Origin: an uncultured Lachnospiraceae bacterium
GTDB lineage: Bacteria; Bacillota; Clostridia; Lachnospirales; Lachnospiraceae
NCBI GenBank assembly: GCA_934351835.1
Contig: CAKRJP010000003.1
Span: 124,001-188,000 of the forward strand
DNA length: 64,000 bases
Reading direction: 5' to 3'
A model generated the notes under the pieces. The model did not search any database. It was not told the DNA's origin and worked only from the letters and a program-made list of their open reading frames with translations. The position numbers and the translations under genes are program-made. Positions 49,698-57,982 of this stretch are shown here, piece after piece. Numbering within the stretch: the first letter of the stretch is position 1; each line of letters opens with the position of its first letter.

Positions 49698-49734
49698 CGT
49701 GTGTCCGGCAGTAAAAATATAAGAGAGAGAGGGA

Positions 49735-50835
49735 ATGCGTGTGACGGATCAAGATTACATGCTTCGGGCAATTGAGTTGGCGAAAAAAGGTGAAGGATGG
49801 ACAAATCCGAATCCGATGGTCGGAGCTGTTATTGTAAAGAATGGCAGGATCATAGGGGAAGGATATCACGAGCGTTGCGGAGAACTGCATGCAGAACGTA
49901 ATGCAATCGCATCACTTACAGAGTCGGCAGAAGGCGCAACATTATATGTCACGTTGGAACCATGTTGCCATCACGGAAAGACACCACCGTGTACGGAAGC
50001 AATTTTAGAACAGAAGATTCAGAAAGTAGTGATCGGGTCGAGAGATCCAAATCCGAAAGTTTCGGGAAAAGGAGCGCATATACTAAGAGAAGCAGGCGTA
50101 ACCGTAGTAGAAGATTTTATGAGAGAAAAATGCGATGCATTGAATCCTGTATTTTTCCACTATATTACAAATAAAACACCGTATGTAGTGATGAAATATG
50201 CAATGACTCTCGATGGAAAAATCGCGACGAAAACCGGTGCATCCAAATGGATCACAGGAGAACTGGCAAGAACTGAAGTGCAGCATATGCGTCATCGGTA
50301 CATGGGAATCATGGCAGGGATCGGCACGGTGCTGGCAGATGATCCGATGCTTAATGTCAGAGTAGATGGATGGAAAAGCCCGGTCAGGATCATATGTGAC
50401 AGCCATTTAAGGATTTCACTGGACAGTCAGATTGTTAAGAGTGCAAAAAAATACCGGACGATTGTGGCATATGTAGACGATAGAGAAAAGAAAAAAGAGT
50501 TTTTGGAATCAATGGGAGTGGAAACTTTCTCCTGTCCGGATGAAAAGGGGCAAATTGATCTGAAACGTCTGATGAAATACCTGGGAAATGAAAATATCGA
50601 CAGCATACTTTTAGAAGGCGGAGGAACTTTGAATGACAGTGCTTTAAGAGCCGGAATTGTTCAAGAAGTACATGCATTTATTGCACCGAAAATATTCGGA
50701 GGGACTGACAGTCGGACACCGGTGGAAGGGATTGGAGTGACAGAACCTTCGGAAGCGGTAAAGTTAAGCTGCAGGGAAATCAGCCGAATCGGTGAAGATA
50801 TTAAAATAATCTATCAGGTAGATAATAGAAAATAA
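49735..50835 (+). CDS. ribD: Riboflavin biosynthesis protein RibD (deaminase/reductase)
   Basis: The 366-residue bifunctional enzyme deaminates diaminohydroxyphosphoribosylaminopyrimidine and reduces the sugar. The N-terminal deaminase domain (1-145) has the zinc motif HAERNAI and PCCHHGKTPPCTEAI. The reductase domain (146-366) has VVMKYAMTLDGKIATKTGASKWITG, MAGIGTVLADDPMLNVR and LLEGGGTLN. It is first in the order ribD-ribE-ribBA-ribH, the classical Firmicutes operon, under the FMN riboswitch. GAGAGAGGGA precedes the ATG. Confidence 0.97.
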   Translation: MRVTDQDYMLRAIELAKKGEGWTNPNPMVGAVIVKNGRIIGEGYHERCGELHAERNAIASLTESAEGATLYVTLEPCCHHGKTPPCTEAILEQKIQKVVIGSRDPNPKVSGKGAHILREAGVTVVEDFMREKCDALNPVFFHYITNKTPYVVMKYAMTLDGKIATKTGASKWITGELARTEVQHMRHRYMGIMAGIGTVLADDPMLNVRVDGWKSPVRIICDSHLRISLDSQIVKSAKKYRTIVAYVDDREKKKEFLESMGVETFSCPDEKGQIDLKRLMKYLGNENIDSILLEGGGTLNDSALRAGIVQEVHAFIAPKIFGGTDSRTPVEGIGVTEPSEAVKLSCREISRIGEDIKIIYQVDNRK

Positions 50836-50854
50836 CAGAATAGGAGGAGAAACC

Positions 50855-51520
50855 TTGTTTACGGGAATTGTAGAGGAGAAAGGAATTGTTCGCTATATTC
50901 AGTTGACAGGAGAATCCGGAGTGCTTGGGATTAAAGCAAAAAAGGTATTGGAAGGTACGAAGATTGGCGACAGCATTGCGGTAAATGGTGTATGCCTGAC
51001 CGTAACTTCTCTAAAGCCGGATGGATTTACGGCAGATGTGATGGCAGAAACAATCAGACGGAGCAGCCTTGGAAAATGCAAGGCCGGAAGTCATGTAAAC
51101 CTGGAACGGGCGATGGCGGCAGACGGAAGATTCGGAGGCCATATCGTGAGTGGACATATTGACGGGACAGGAACGATACGTTCGATGATCCGGGAAGAAA
51201 ATGCAATCTGGGTATCGATAAAAACTCCGCCGGAAATTTTACGCCTGATCGTTGAAAAAGGTTCCATATGTATCGATGGAATTAGCCTGACAGTGGCAAA
51301 GGTGGACGAAGAAGGATTTCAAGTTTCGGTTATTCCGCATACGGGAGAAGAGACGATATTGCTTGAAAAAGTTCCGGGAGATCCGGTGAATCTGGAAAAT
51401 GATGTAGTAGGGAAATATGTAGAAAAATTACTGGGACTTCAAAAAAAGGAAATCTCTCAGAGCGAAGAACAAAAGTCATCCGGAATTACCATGGAATTTC
51501 TGGAAGAATTTGGATTTTAA
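50855..51520 (+). CDS. ribE: Riboflavin synthase alpha subunit
   Basis: The 221-residue enzyme forms riboflavin from two lumazine molecules. Two similar lumazine-binding barrels are visible: MFTGIVEEKGIVRYI, GDSIAVNGVCLTV and ADVMAETIRRSSLG in the first; GGHIVSGHIDGTGTI, KGSICIDGISLTVAKV and VSVIPHT in the second. The start codon is TTG, supported by AGGAGGAG and the exact family N-terminus. A tail of about 25 residues extends past the usual end. Some Firmicutes call this gene ribB or ribC. Confidence 0.96.
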   Translation: MFTGIVEEKGIVRYIQLTGESGVLGIKAKKVLEGTKIGDSIAVNGVCLTVTSLKPDGFTADVMAETIRRSSLGKCKAGSHVNLERAMAADGRFGGHIVSGHIDGTGTIRSMIREENAIWVSIKTPPEILRLIVEKGSICIDGISLTVAKVDEEGFQVSVIPHTGEETILLEKVPGDPVNLENDVVGKYVEKLLGLQKKEISQSEEQKSSGITMEFLEEFGF

Positions 51521-51561
51521 TCATAAAAATGAAAAGGATAAGATAAAAGGAGGACATGAAC

Positions 51562-52779
51562 ATGTCAAAGAAGTACAATTACAACACAGTAGAAGAGGCA
51601 ATCAAGGATATCAGAGAAGGAAAAATCGTTTTGGTAACAGATGATCCTGACAGAGAAAATGAGGGTGATATGATCTGTGCAGCGGAATTTGCGACTCAGG
51701 AAAACATCAATTTTATGGCAACTCATGCCAAGGGACTGATCTGTACACCGATGAGCGCAGAACTTGCAGCAAAATTAAATTTTCCGCCGATGGTTGCAGA
51801 AAATACAGATAACCACAGCACAGCATTTACAGTAGCGATCGATCATGTGGATACAACGACGGGAATTTCTGCAGCAGAGCGTTCTTATACAATGATAAAA
51901 TGTGTAGATGATGATGCAAAACCGGAAGATTTCAGAAGACCTGGACATGTATTTCCGCTTATTTCCAGAAAAGGCGGAGTTCTGGTGCGAAACGGACATA
52001 CAGAGGCTACCACGGATCTTGTGAGATTGGCAGGATTAAAAGAGTGTGGAGTGTGCTGTGAAGTGATGAAAGAAGACGGCACGATGATGCGTACTCCGGA
52101 ACTCTGGAAACTGGCAGAAGAATATAATCTTACATTTATTACAATTAAAGATCTCCAAGATTATCTGAGAACACACGAAAAGCATGTAAAAGAAGAGGCA
52201 GCAGCCATGCTCCCGACACAGTACGGTGATTTTAAAATTCACGGATATGTGAATGATATCACAGGAGAACATCACCTGGCACTGGTAAAAGGAGAGATTG
52301 GTGATGGAGAAAACGTACTTTGCAGAGTGCATTCAGAGTGCCTGACAGGAGATGCTTTTGGATCTCTTCGGTGTGATTGTGGCCTGCAGCTTCAGACAGC
52401 AATGCGACAGGTGGAAGAAGAAGGCCGTGGAATCATTCTTTATATGAGACAGGAAGGCCGTGGAATCGGGCTGATCAACAAGATTAAGGCATATGCACTT
52501 CAGGAGCAGGGACTTGATACGGTAGAGGCAAATATAGAGCTTGGATTTGCACCAGATCTCAGAGAATACTGGGTGGGTGCACAGATTTTATCAGATCTTG
52601 GAGTAAAATCTTTAAAACTTCTGACAAACAACCCGGATAAAGTGTACGGATTGAGTGGATTTGGACTGGAAATTACCGAGAGAGTGCCGCTGGAGATTGA
52701 ACCACAGAAATATGATCTGGAGTATCTGAAGACGAAAAAAGAAAAAATGGGACATATTTTTAATGAAATTCATTTATAA
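51562..52779 (+). CDS. ribBA: Bifunctional DHBP synthase / GTP cyclohydrolase II RibBA
   Basis: The 405-residue enzyme supplies both precursors of riboflavin. Residues about 5-205 make dihydroxybutanone phosphate from ribulose 5-phosphate (VTDDPDRENEGDMICAAEFAT, ICTPMS, TAFTVAIDH, GHVFPLISRKGGVLVRNGHTEA, in parts). Residues about 206-405 hydrolyse GTP (RVHSECLTGDAFGSLRCDCG with the zinc cysteines, LYMRQEGRGIGLINKIKAYALQ, in parts). ATG 51562 is favoured because AAAGGAGG then lies eight bases upstream; 51556 is also in frame. Confidence 0.97.
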   Translation: MSKKYNYNTVEEAIKDIREGKIVLVTDDPDRENEGDMICAAEFATQENINFMATHAKGLICTPMSAELAAKLNFPPMVAENTDNHSTAFTVAIDHVDTTTGISAAERSYTMIKCVDDDAKPEDFRRPGHVFPLISRKGGVLVRNGHTEATTDLVRLAGLKECGVCCEVMKEDGTMMRTPELWKLAEEYNLTFITIKDLQDYLRTHEKHVKEEAAAMLPTQYGDFKIHGYVNDITGEHHLALVKGEIGDGENVLCRVHSECLTGDAFGSLRCDCGLQLQTAMRQVEEEGRGIILYMRQEGRGIGLINKIKAYALQEQGLDTVEANIELGFAPDLREYWVGAQILSDLGVKSLKLLTNNPDKVYGLSGFGLEITERVPLEIEPQKYDLEYLKTKKEKMGHIFNEIHL

Positions 52780-52806
52780 AAGAGATAAAATCAGGAGGAA
52801 GAAAAG

Positions 52807-53280
52807 ATGAAACAGATTAATTTAGTAGAAGGAAAAGTAGTAGCACCGGAGGGAATGAGAGTTGGTATCGTGGCTGCCAGATTTAATGAGATTATCGTTA
52901 ATAAGTTGCTTGGCGGTGCGGTTGACGGACTGGTAAGACATGGAGTGGAAGAAGAGAATATCACTGCGGCATGGGTGCCGGGAGCATTTGAAATTCCGCT
53001 TACTGCACAGAAGATGGCTAAATCAGGAAAATACGATGCAGTAATCTGTGTGGGAGCAGTCATTCGCGGAGATACTTCACATTATGACCTGGTGTGTAAT
53101 GAGTCTGCAAAAGGAATCGCCCAGATTGAGCTTGTAACTGGTGTTCCGGTGATGTTTGGAATTATCACGACAGAGAATATTGAGCAGGCAATTGCGCGTG
53201 CAGGAAGCAAGGCAGGAAATAAAGGTTATGACTGTGCTTTATCTGCAATCGAGATGGTAAATCTGATGAAACAGCTTTAA
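52807..53280 (+). CDS. ribH: 6,7-Dimethyl-8-ribityllumazine synthase
   Basis: The 157-residue enzyme condenses the pyrimidine with dihydroxybutanone phosphate and forms icosahedral shells in relatives. Motifs are VGIVAARFNEIIVNKLLGGA, WVPGAFEIPLTAQKMA, VCVGAVIRGDTSHYDLVCNES (in parts), GVPVMFGIITTENIEQAI and a final KGYDCALSAIEMVNL. The catalytic His is in TSHYD. It closes the riboflavin operon, and AGGAGGAAG precedes the ATG. Confidence 0.97.
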   Translation: MKQINLVEGKVVAPEGMRVGIVAARFNEIIVNKLLGGAVDGLVRHGVEEENITAAWVPGAFEIPLTAQKMAKSGKYDAVICVGAVIRGDTSHYDLVCNESAKGIAQIELVTGVPVMFGIITTENIEQAIARAGSKAGNKGYDCALSAIEMVNLMKQL

Positions 53281-53327
53281 ATGGACAAGCCGGATAGATT
53301 TGGCAGAAACTACGGACGGGAGAAAAG

Positions 53328-53972
53328 ATGACAAAGACAGTAATATTTGACTATGACGGAACCATTCATAATACAATCGGCATCTATGAACCGGCATTTC
53401 GGGAGGCTTACGACTGGCTGGTGGAGGAAGGCGTTGTAAAAGCGCAGAAGATTAAAACAGAACAGATTGCAGGCTGGCTGGGGCTGAACAGCAAAGAAAT
53501 GTGGAACTTATTTTTACCGGAGTTGGATCAAACGTATAAAGATCAGGCGAGTAAAATCGTAGGTGATGCGATGGTACGCCATGTCAGAGAGCACAAGGCA
53601 GTGTGGTATCCGGGAGCGGAAGAGATGCTTTTGATGTTAAAGAAAAGAGGATATCATCTTGTGATACTCAGTAACTGTAAGATATCTTACCGGGAAATTC
53701 ACTGGAAAGAATTTCAGATGGATCGGTGGTTTGAAGGTTTCTATGATTGTGAATCTTATGGATTCGTTCCAAAGACGGAGATTGTGCAGGAAATCATAAA
53801 AAACTATCCGGGTCCGTATGTTGTAGTGGGTGACAGGAAAAATGATCTGGAATGTGCAAAAGCATGCAAGAGCCCGTTTGTGGGATGCTTGTATGGATAT
53901 GGCGCAGAAGGAGAATTAAAAGGTGCTGACTGGTTTGCAAAAGATGTCCGTGAAATACCGAAATTTATTTAA
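53328..53972 (+). CDS. HAD-superfamily hydrolase (phosphoglycolate phosphatase-like)
   Basis: The 214-residue protein has motif I VIFDYDGTIHNTIG, motif II LVILSNCKISYREIH and motif III/IV FVPKTEIVQEII plus VVVGDRKNDLECAKAC, with a helical cap between residues 15 and 90. HAD enzymes next to rib operons sometimes dephosphorylate the pyrimidine intermediate between RibD and RibH. That step's enzyme is not otherwise present here, so this gene is a plausible candidate by position only. It starts 47 bases after ribH. Confidence 0.87.
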   Translation: MTKTVIFDYDGTIHNTIGIYEPAFREAYDWLVEEGVVKAQKIKTEQIAGWLGLNSKEMWNLFLPELDQTYKDQASKIVGDAMVRHVREHKAVWYPGAEEMLLMLKKRGYHLVILSNCKISYREIHWKEFQMDRWFEGFYDCESYGFVPKTEIVQEIIKNYPGPYVVVGDRKNDLECAKACKSPFVGCLYGYGAEGELKGADWFAKDVREIPKFI

Positions 53973-53979
53973 AACATAA

Positions 53980-54026
53980 GAAAACCGCTGCCCCAGATGG
54001 ATCAATGTCAGGGACAGCGGTTTTCG
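53980..54026 (+). terminator. Terminator after the HAD gene
   Basis: GAAAACCGCTGCCCC pairs with GGGACAGCGGTTTTC (one mismatch). It is also positioned to end the converging amt transcript. Confidence 0.85.
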
Positions 54027-54052
54027 TAACTTTAATTACAGAAGATAATAGA

Positions 54053-55807
54053 TTATTCTACATCTTTTAATGCAGCAAGATCTTCTTCACCGGTACGAAC
54101 CTTTACAACTTTATCTACATTGTATACGAAGATCTTACCATCTCCGATATGTCCGGTGTAAAGAGCTTTTTTAGCAGCATCGATAACTTCTGTGACTGGA
54201 ATATTTCCAACGATGACTTCCAGCTTGACTTTTGGAAGTAATGTGGCGTCAATCTCAGCTCCACGGTAGCGTTCTCCGGCACCTTTCTGGATACCGCAAC
54301 CCATAACCTGAGTAACTGTCATTCCGGTGACACCGACATCATTCATAGCCTTTCTCAGTTTGTCATAGCGAGATAATTTCGCGATGATAACAACTTTGTA
54401 CATTCCGGTTGAAGCAATCGGTGGTGCGGCAACTTTGATGGCGGCAGCTTTCTGTACATCAGAAGCAGCTTCGTAATCGCTTTCTCCAAGATCTGTATTT
54501 TCATTAATATCCATTGTCATAGTGTTAGATACATCCATGATACTGAAGCCTGAGTAAGCAGATGGAAGACCATGTTCAACAGCATCCAGACCGATGATTT
54601 CTTCTTCTTCGGATACACGAAGACCAACGGTTGCTTTAATCACTGCAAAAGCGATTGTGATCGTGATTGCTGTCCATGTGGCAACAGAAGCGAAACCAAT
54701 AAGCTGTAAGCCAAGCTGATGGAAACCGCCACCGTAGAATAAGCCCTTTTCAATTCCGGCAGTTACAAATGCAGGAGAAGTATCTGTAGCAAATAAACCA
54801 ACTGCGATGGTTCCCCAGATACCATTTAAGCAGTGAACTGCAACAGCACCTACAGGGTCATCAATTCTTAATTTTTCATCTAAGAGCCATACACCAAATA
54901 CAACCAGGACACCAGATACAGCACCAATTACGATTGCACCAAAGGCATCTGTGACATCACAAGGTGCTGTGATAGCTACAAGACCTGCCAGTGAAGCGTT
55001 CAGGCACATGGAAACATCAGGTTTACCATATTTTACCCAGGTGAAGATCATGCAAATAACGGTTGCGATTGCAGGTGCGATTGTAGTTGTAACGAAAATA
55101 GTAGCAAGTTCATCAACGGTTGTTGCGGCAGCACCATTGAATCCGTACCAGCCAAGCCACAAGATGAATACACCAAGGCATCCAAGAGGAAGGTTGTGTC
55201 CCGGGAAAGCATTGACTTTAATAATTTTTCCGGAATCATCTTTTGTAAATTTACCAATACGAGGCCCGAGCATTTTTGCACCGATCAGAGCGGAAATACC
55301 ACCTACCATGTGGATGGCGCAGGAGCCGGCGTAATCGTGGAAACCAATCTGAGATAACCATCCGCCGCCCCAGATCCAGTGAGCTTCGATCGGGTAAATG
55401 AATGCTGAGATTACTGCTGAGTAAATACAGTAGGATAAGAATTTGGTACGCTCTGCCATTGCTCCGGAAACGATAGTAGCGGTAGTAGCACAGAATACCA
55501 GGTTGAATACAAATCCGGACCAGTCAAAATTTGCGTAATTTGTGAAAATATCAAGTCCGGGTTTACCGATCAGTCCCACCAGGTCTTCACCGAGAAGTAA
55601 ACTGAAACCGATCAGAATGAAAACGACTGTACCAATACAGAAGTCCATCAAGTTTTTCATTAAGATGTTGCCGGTGTTTTTTGCTCTGGTAAAACCGGCC
55701 TCCACCATTGCAAAACCAGCCTGCATCCAGAATACCAGTGCAGCTCCGATCAGGAACCAGACACCAAATACCTGACTGCTAAGTGCGTTTAAAATTTCAT
55801 CAGTCAT
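54053..55807 (-). CDS. amt: Ammonium transporter Amt fused to a PII signalling domain
   Basis: The 584-residue protein joins a complete Amt channel (residues about 1-410; VFWMQAGFAMVEAGFTRAKN, DFCIGTVVFILIGFSLLLG, AHWIWGGGWL, FAGSCAIHMVGG-like DYAGSCAIHMVGGISALIGA, HCLNGIWGTIAVGLFA, in parts) to a PII/GlnK domain (469-584; MYKVVIIAKLSRYDKLRKAM, T-loop ERYRGAEI with the Tyr, TGHIGDGKIFVYNVDKVVKVRTGE, in parts). In normal cells GlnK plugs the AmtB pore when nitrogen is sufficient. Here that regulator is covalently attached by a linker of about 60 residues. AAAGGAGGA precedes the ATG. Confidence 0.95.
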   Translation of the reverse strand: MTDEILNALSSQVFGVWFLIGAALVFWMQAGFAMVEAGFTRAKNTGNILMKNLMDFCIGTVVFILIGFSLLLGEDLVGLIGKPGLDIFTNYANFDWSGFVFNLVFCATTATIVSGAMAERTKFLSYCIYSAVISAFIYPIEAHWIWGGGWLSQIGFHDYAGSCAIHMVGGISALIGAKMLGPRIGKFTKDDSGKIIKVNAFPGHNLPLGCLGVFILWLGWYGFNGAAATTVDELATIFVTTTIAPAIATVICMIFTWVKYGKPDVSMCLNASLAGLVAITAPCDVTDAFGAIVIGAVSGVLVVFGVWLLDEKLRIDDPVGAVAVHCLNGIWGTIAVGLFATDTSPAFVTAGIEKGLFYGGGFHQLGLQLIGFASVATWTAITITIAFAVIKATVGLRVSEEEEIIGLDAVEHGLPSAYSGFSIMDVSNTMTMDINENTDLGESDYEAASDVQKAAAIKVAAPPIASTGMYKVVIIAKLSRYDKLRKAMNDVGVTGMTVTQVMGCGIQKGAGERYRGAEIDATLLPKVKLEVIVGNIPVTEVIDAAKKALYTGHIGDGKIFVYNVDKVVKVRTGEEDLAALKDVE

Positions 55808-55868
55808 AAGTAAGTCCTCCTTTTCTTCATTCCCTTACAAGTGTTATGAATGCTTTTCATGGAATAAA

Positions 55869-55907
55869 AAGGGAGATAGTTTAACCAGACTTTAAACTAT
55901 CTCCCTT
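55869..55907 (-). terminator. Terminator in the amt leader (probable attenuator)
   Basis: On the minus strand AAGGGAGATAGTTTAA pairs perfectly over 16 bases with TTAAACTATCTCCCTT around a 7-base loop, followed by TTTTTATT. It lies after the promoter and about 60 bases before the start codon, with no room for another promoter in between. Confidence 0.85.
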
Positions 55908-55928
55908 GATATGCCATATTCATTCATA

Positions 55929-55978
55929 TAACAAAACGAAGGCACTTCCCATTCCTGGAAAACGCCTTCGTTTTGTTA
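55929..55978 (-). ncRNA. First hairpin of the amt leader
   Basis: TAACAAAACGAAGGC and GCCTTCGTTTTGTTA form a perfect 15-base-pair stem, with a smaller stem inside (TTCCA-GGAA-TGGGAA on the minus strand, a GNRA-type loop). It begins at the predicted transcription start. The loops do not fit the A1/G4 hexaloops of ANTAR-bound hairpins. Confidence 0.65.
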
Positions 55979-55984
55979 CATTCA

Positions 55985-56012
55985 ATTATACATATTTGAG
56001 ATGTTTTGTAAA
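55985..56012 (-). promoter_or_regulatory. Promoter of amt
   Basis: On the minus strand TTTACA (56012-56007) and TATAAT (55990-55985) are spaced by 16 bases, giving a start near 55978 and a leader of about 170 bases. Confidence 0.7.
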
Positions 56013-56109
56013 TGAAAAATTTGCAAAAACAAAACATTTGTCGTAAATTTCTAAAAAAATCAAGGAAATGAATGAGGATTTGTGGAAAAATCATGAAGGT
56101 GTGAGAAGG

Positions 56110-56138
56110 TTGAAAATGCAATCTGATGTTGCTATAAT
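56110..56138 (+). promoter_or_regulatory. Promoter of mobA-moeA-mobB
   Basis: TTGAAA (56110-56115) and TATAAT (56133-56138) are spaced by 17 bases, about 30 bases before mobA. Together with the amt leader this accounts for the 361-base divergent gap. Confidence 0.8.
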
Positions 56139-56168
56139 ATTTTCATTAGTGGAAAAAGAGGAATCATT

Positions 56169-56771
56169 ATGAGGTTAGAAGGTCTGGTGCTTGCCGGGGG
56201 AAAAAGTAAAAGAATGGGTGGACGCCACAAGGGCGATCTTAAATATCATGAACAGTCATTTCAGGAGCATGTCATTACAGAATTCAGAAAGCTGACAGAC
56301 AGAATATGGCTGTCTTATGGAACGGAGATCTATGGTGAATATCCGGGGTGTCAGATCATTACAGATAAATACCCGGAGATTGGTCCTATCGGGGGGTTAT
56401 GTTCCGGATTAGAACATAGTGATTCGGGGATGCTTATGGTGGCAGCATGTGATATGCCACTTCTTGATGCAAAATTGTATCAGTATTTGTACGTCTGCTT
56501 AATGAAGACGGAATCAGAGAGAGAGAAAATGTTTGACGGGGTTGTCCCGATGACAGGTGAAAAGATGCATCCATTGGCAGCTATTTACCGGACATCGGCT
56601 CTTCTTATATTAGAACATCAGGTGGAAGAACATAATTACAAAGTAACGGATGCGGTGAAAGCCATGGATATCTTGTATGTAGATATTTCAGGGAAAGAAG
56701 AGTTCGCGCAGATGTTACGCAATATCAATACAGGGGAAGAATATCAGAAATTAGTAATGAACAAGGAATGA
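56169..56771 (+). CDS. mobA: Molybdenum cofactor guanylyltransferase MobA
   Basis: The 200-residue nucleotidyltransferase attaches GMP (or CMP in MocA-type relatives) to molybdenum cofactor. Motifs are GLVLAGGKSKRMGGRHKGDLKY at the start (nucleotide loop), GPIGGLCSGLEHS, VAACDMPLL with the metal Asp, and PLAAIYR. For a xanthine-dehydrogenase-type enzyme the cytosine form is usual in proteobacteria, so the true nucleotide is open. The final codons overlap the region before moeA, forming one operon. Confidence 0.93.
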   Translation: MRLEGLVLAGGKSKRMGGRHKGDLKYHEQSFQEHVITEFRKLTDRIWLSYGTEIYGEYPGCQIITDKYPEIGPIGGLCSGLEHSDSGMLMVAACDMPLLDAKLYQYLYVCLMKTESEREKMFDGVVPMTGEKMHPLAAIYRTSALLILEHQVEEHNYKVTDAVKAMDILYVDISGKEEFAQMLRNINTGEEYQKLVMNKE

Positions 56772-56776
56772 ATAAG

Positions 56777-57982
56777 ATGGAGAGAAATACATTAACTGAA
56801 GCGACAAAATATTTACTTGAAAATATTGCAGAGATTGAAGAAGTAGAAGAAGTTGATCTGTGGCATGCCGGGAAACGGGTGTTAGCAGAGCCGGTAGTAG
56901 CGACGATGGATCAGCCACCGTTTCCACGATCTCCGTTAGACGGATATGCAGTACGGAGTGAAGATATTAAAGATGCCAGTAAAGAACATCCGGTAAAATT
57001 AAAAGTGATCGATGAGGTGGTTGCCGGCCATGTATCGAATGCATATGTGGAGAGCGGAACAGCGGTCAGGATTATGACGGGAGCACCGATACCGGATGGT
57101 GCGGACTGTATTTTAGGACAGGAAGATACAGATTACGGAGAAGAGATTGTAAATGTTTACGAATCAATCAGACATCATCAGAATTACTGCTTTCAGGGAG
57201 AAGACTATAAGGCAGGAAAATGTCTGCTCCCAAAGGATACAGTGCTCAGTACGGTAGATGTCGGAGTTATCGCAGGTACCGGAAGAGAATGTGTAAAAGT
57301 TTACCGGAAACCAAGAGTTATGTTAGTAACTTCCGGGGACGAAGTCAGACTTCCGGGAGAACCATTATCCGGAGGCAAAATTTATGATAATAATCTACAT
57401 ATGATGGCGATGCAGATGGAATTTTGGGGCGTGGATGTTGTGTTGAAAGAACGAGTGGAAGATATACCGGAGATCCTGGCAGACAGAATTAGAGAAATGG
57501 ACGGACAGGTGGACTTTATTATTACGTCCGGTGGCGTTTCTGTTGGCAAAAAAGATATCATGCATGAAGTAATAAAATTGTTAGGTGCAGAGCGCATTTT
57601 TTGGAAGATTGCCATAAAACCGGGAATGCCGACATTATGTGCCAAATATAATGACACGGTAATTCTGTGTCTTTCCGGTAATCCTTATGGAGCAGCGGTA
57701 AATCTGACACTTTTAGGAAGGCCGGTCTTTGCAAAAATGATGCACAGAGAAGATCTTGATCTTGAAAGGAGAAACGGAATCATGATTAATGGTTATCCGA
57801 AGAAAAGCGGTGTAACCAGATATGTCAGATCTCGTTATAAAGACGGTCAGATTACGATTGCGGATGGATCAAATGATTCAGGAATTTTAAGTAACATGTG
57901 CGGATGTAATTGCCTTCTGGAGATACCGGCAGAGACCGAGAAAGTAGAACCGGGAGAAGAAATGACGGTTGTGATGATATGA
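56777..57982 (+). CDS. moeA: Molybdopterin molybdenumtransferase MoeA
   Basis: The 401-residue enzyme inserts molybdate into adenylated molybdopterin. Motifs include QPPFPRSPLDGYAVRSEDI, AVRIMTGAPIPDGADCILGQEDT, VGVIAGTGRECVKVYRKPRVMLVTSGDEV, ITSGGVSVGKKDIMHEVI and KPGMPTLCAKYNDTVILCLSGNPYGA (each in parts). The start at 56777 gives AAGGA nine bases upstream; an in-frame ATG at 56768 overlaps the mobA stop. The stop overlaps the mobB start by four bases (ATGA). Confidence 0.95.
   Translation: MERNTLTEATKYLLENIAEIEEVEEVDLWHAGKRVLAEPVVATMDQPPFPRSPLDGYAVRSEDIKDASKEHPVKLKVIDEVVAGHVSNAYVESGTAVRIMTGAPIPDGADCILGQEDTDYGEEIVNVYESIRHHQNYCFQGEDYKAGKCLLPKDTVLSTVDVGVIAGTGRECVKVYRKPRVMLVTSGDEVRLPGEPLSGGKIYDNNLHMMAMQMEFWGVDVVLKERVEDIPEILADRIREMDGQVDFIITSGGVSVGKKDIMHEVIKLLGAERIFWKIAIKPGMPTLCAKYNDTVILCLSGNPYGAAVNLTLLGRPVFAKMMHREDLDLERRNGIMINGYPKKSGVTRYVRSRYKDGQITIADGSNDSGILSNMCGCNCLLEIPAETEKVEPGEEMTVVMI

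Noticed and set aside
55869..55978. ANTAR-type tandem hairpins before amt
   Set aside because: Both hairpins are real, but neither apical loop is a hexaloop with A at position 1 and G at position 4, so the ANTAR label is not supported.
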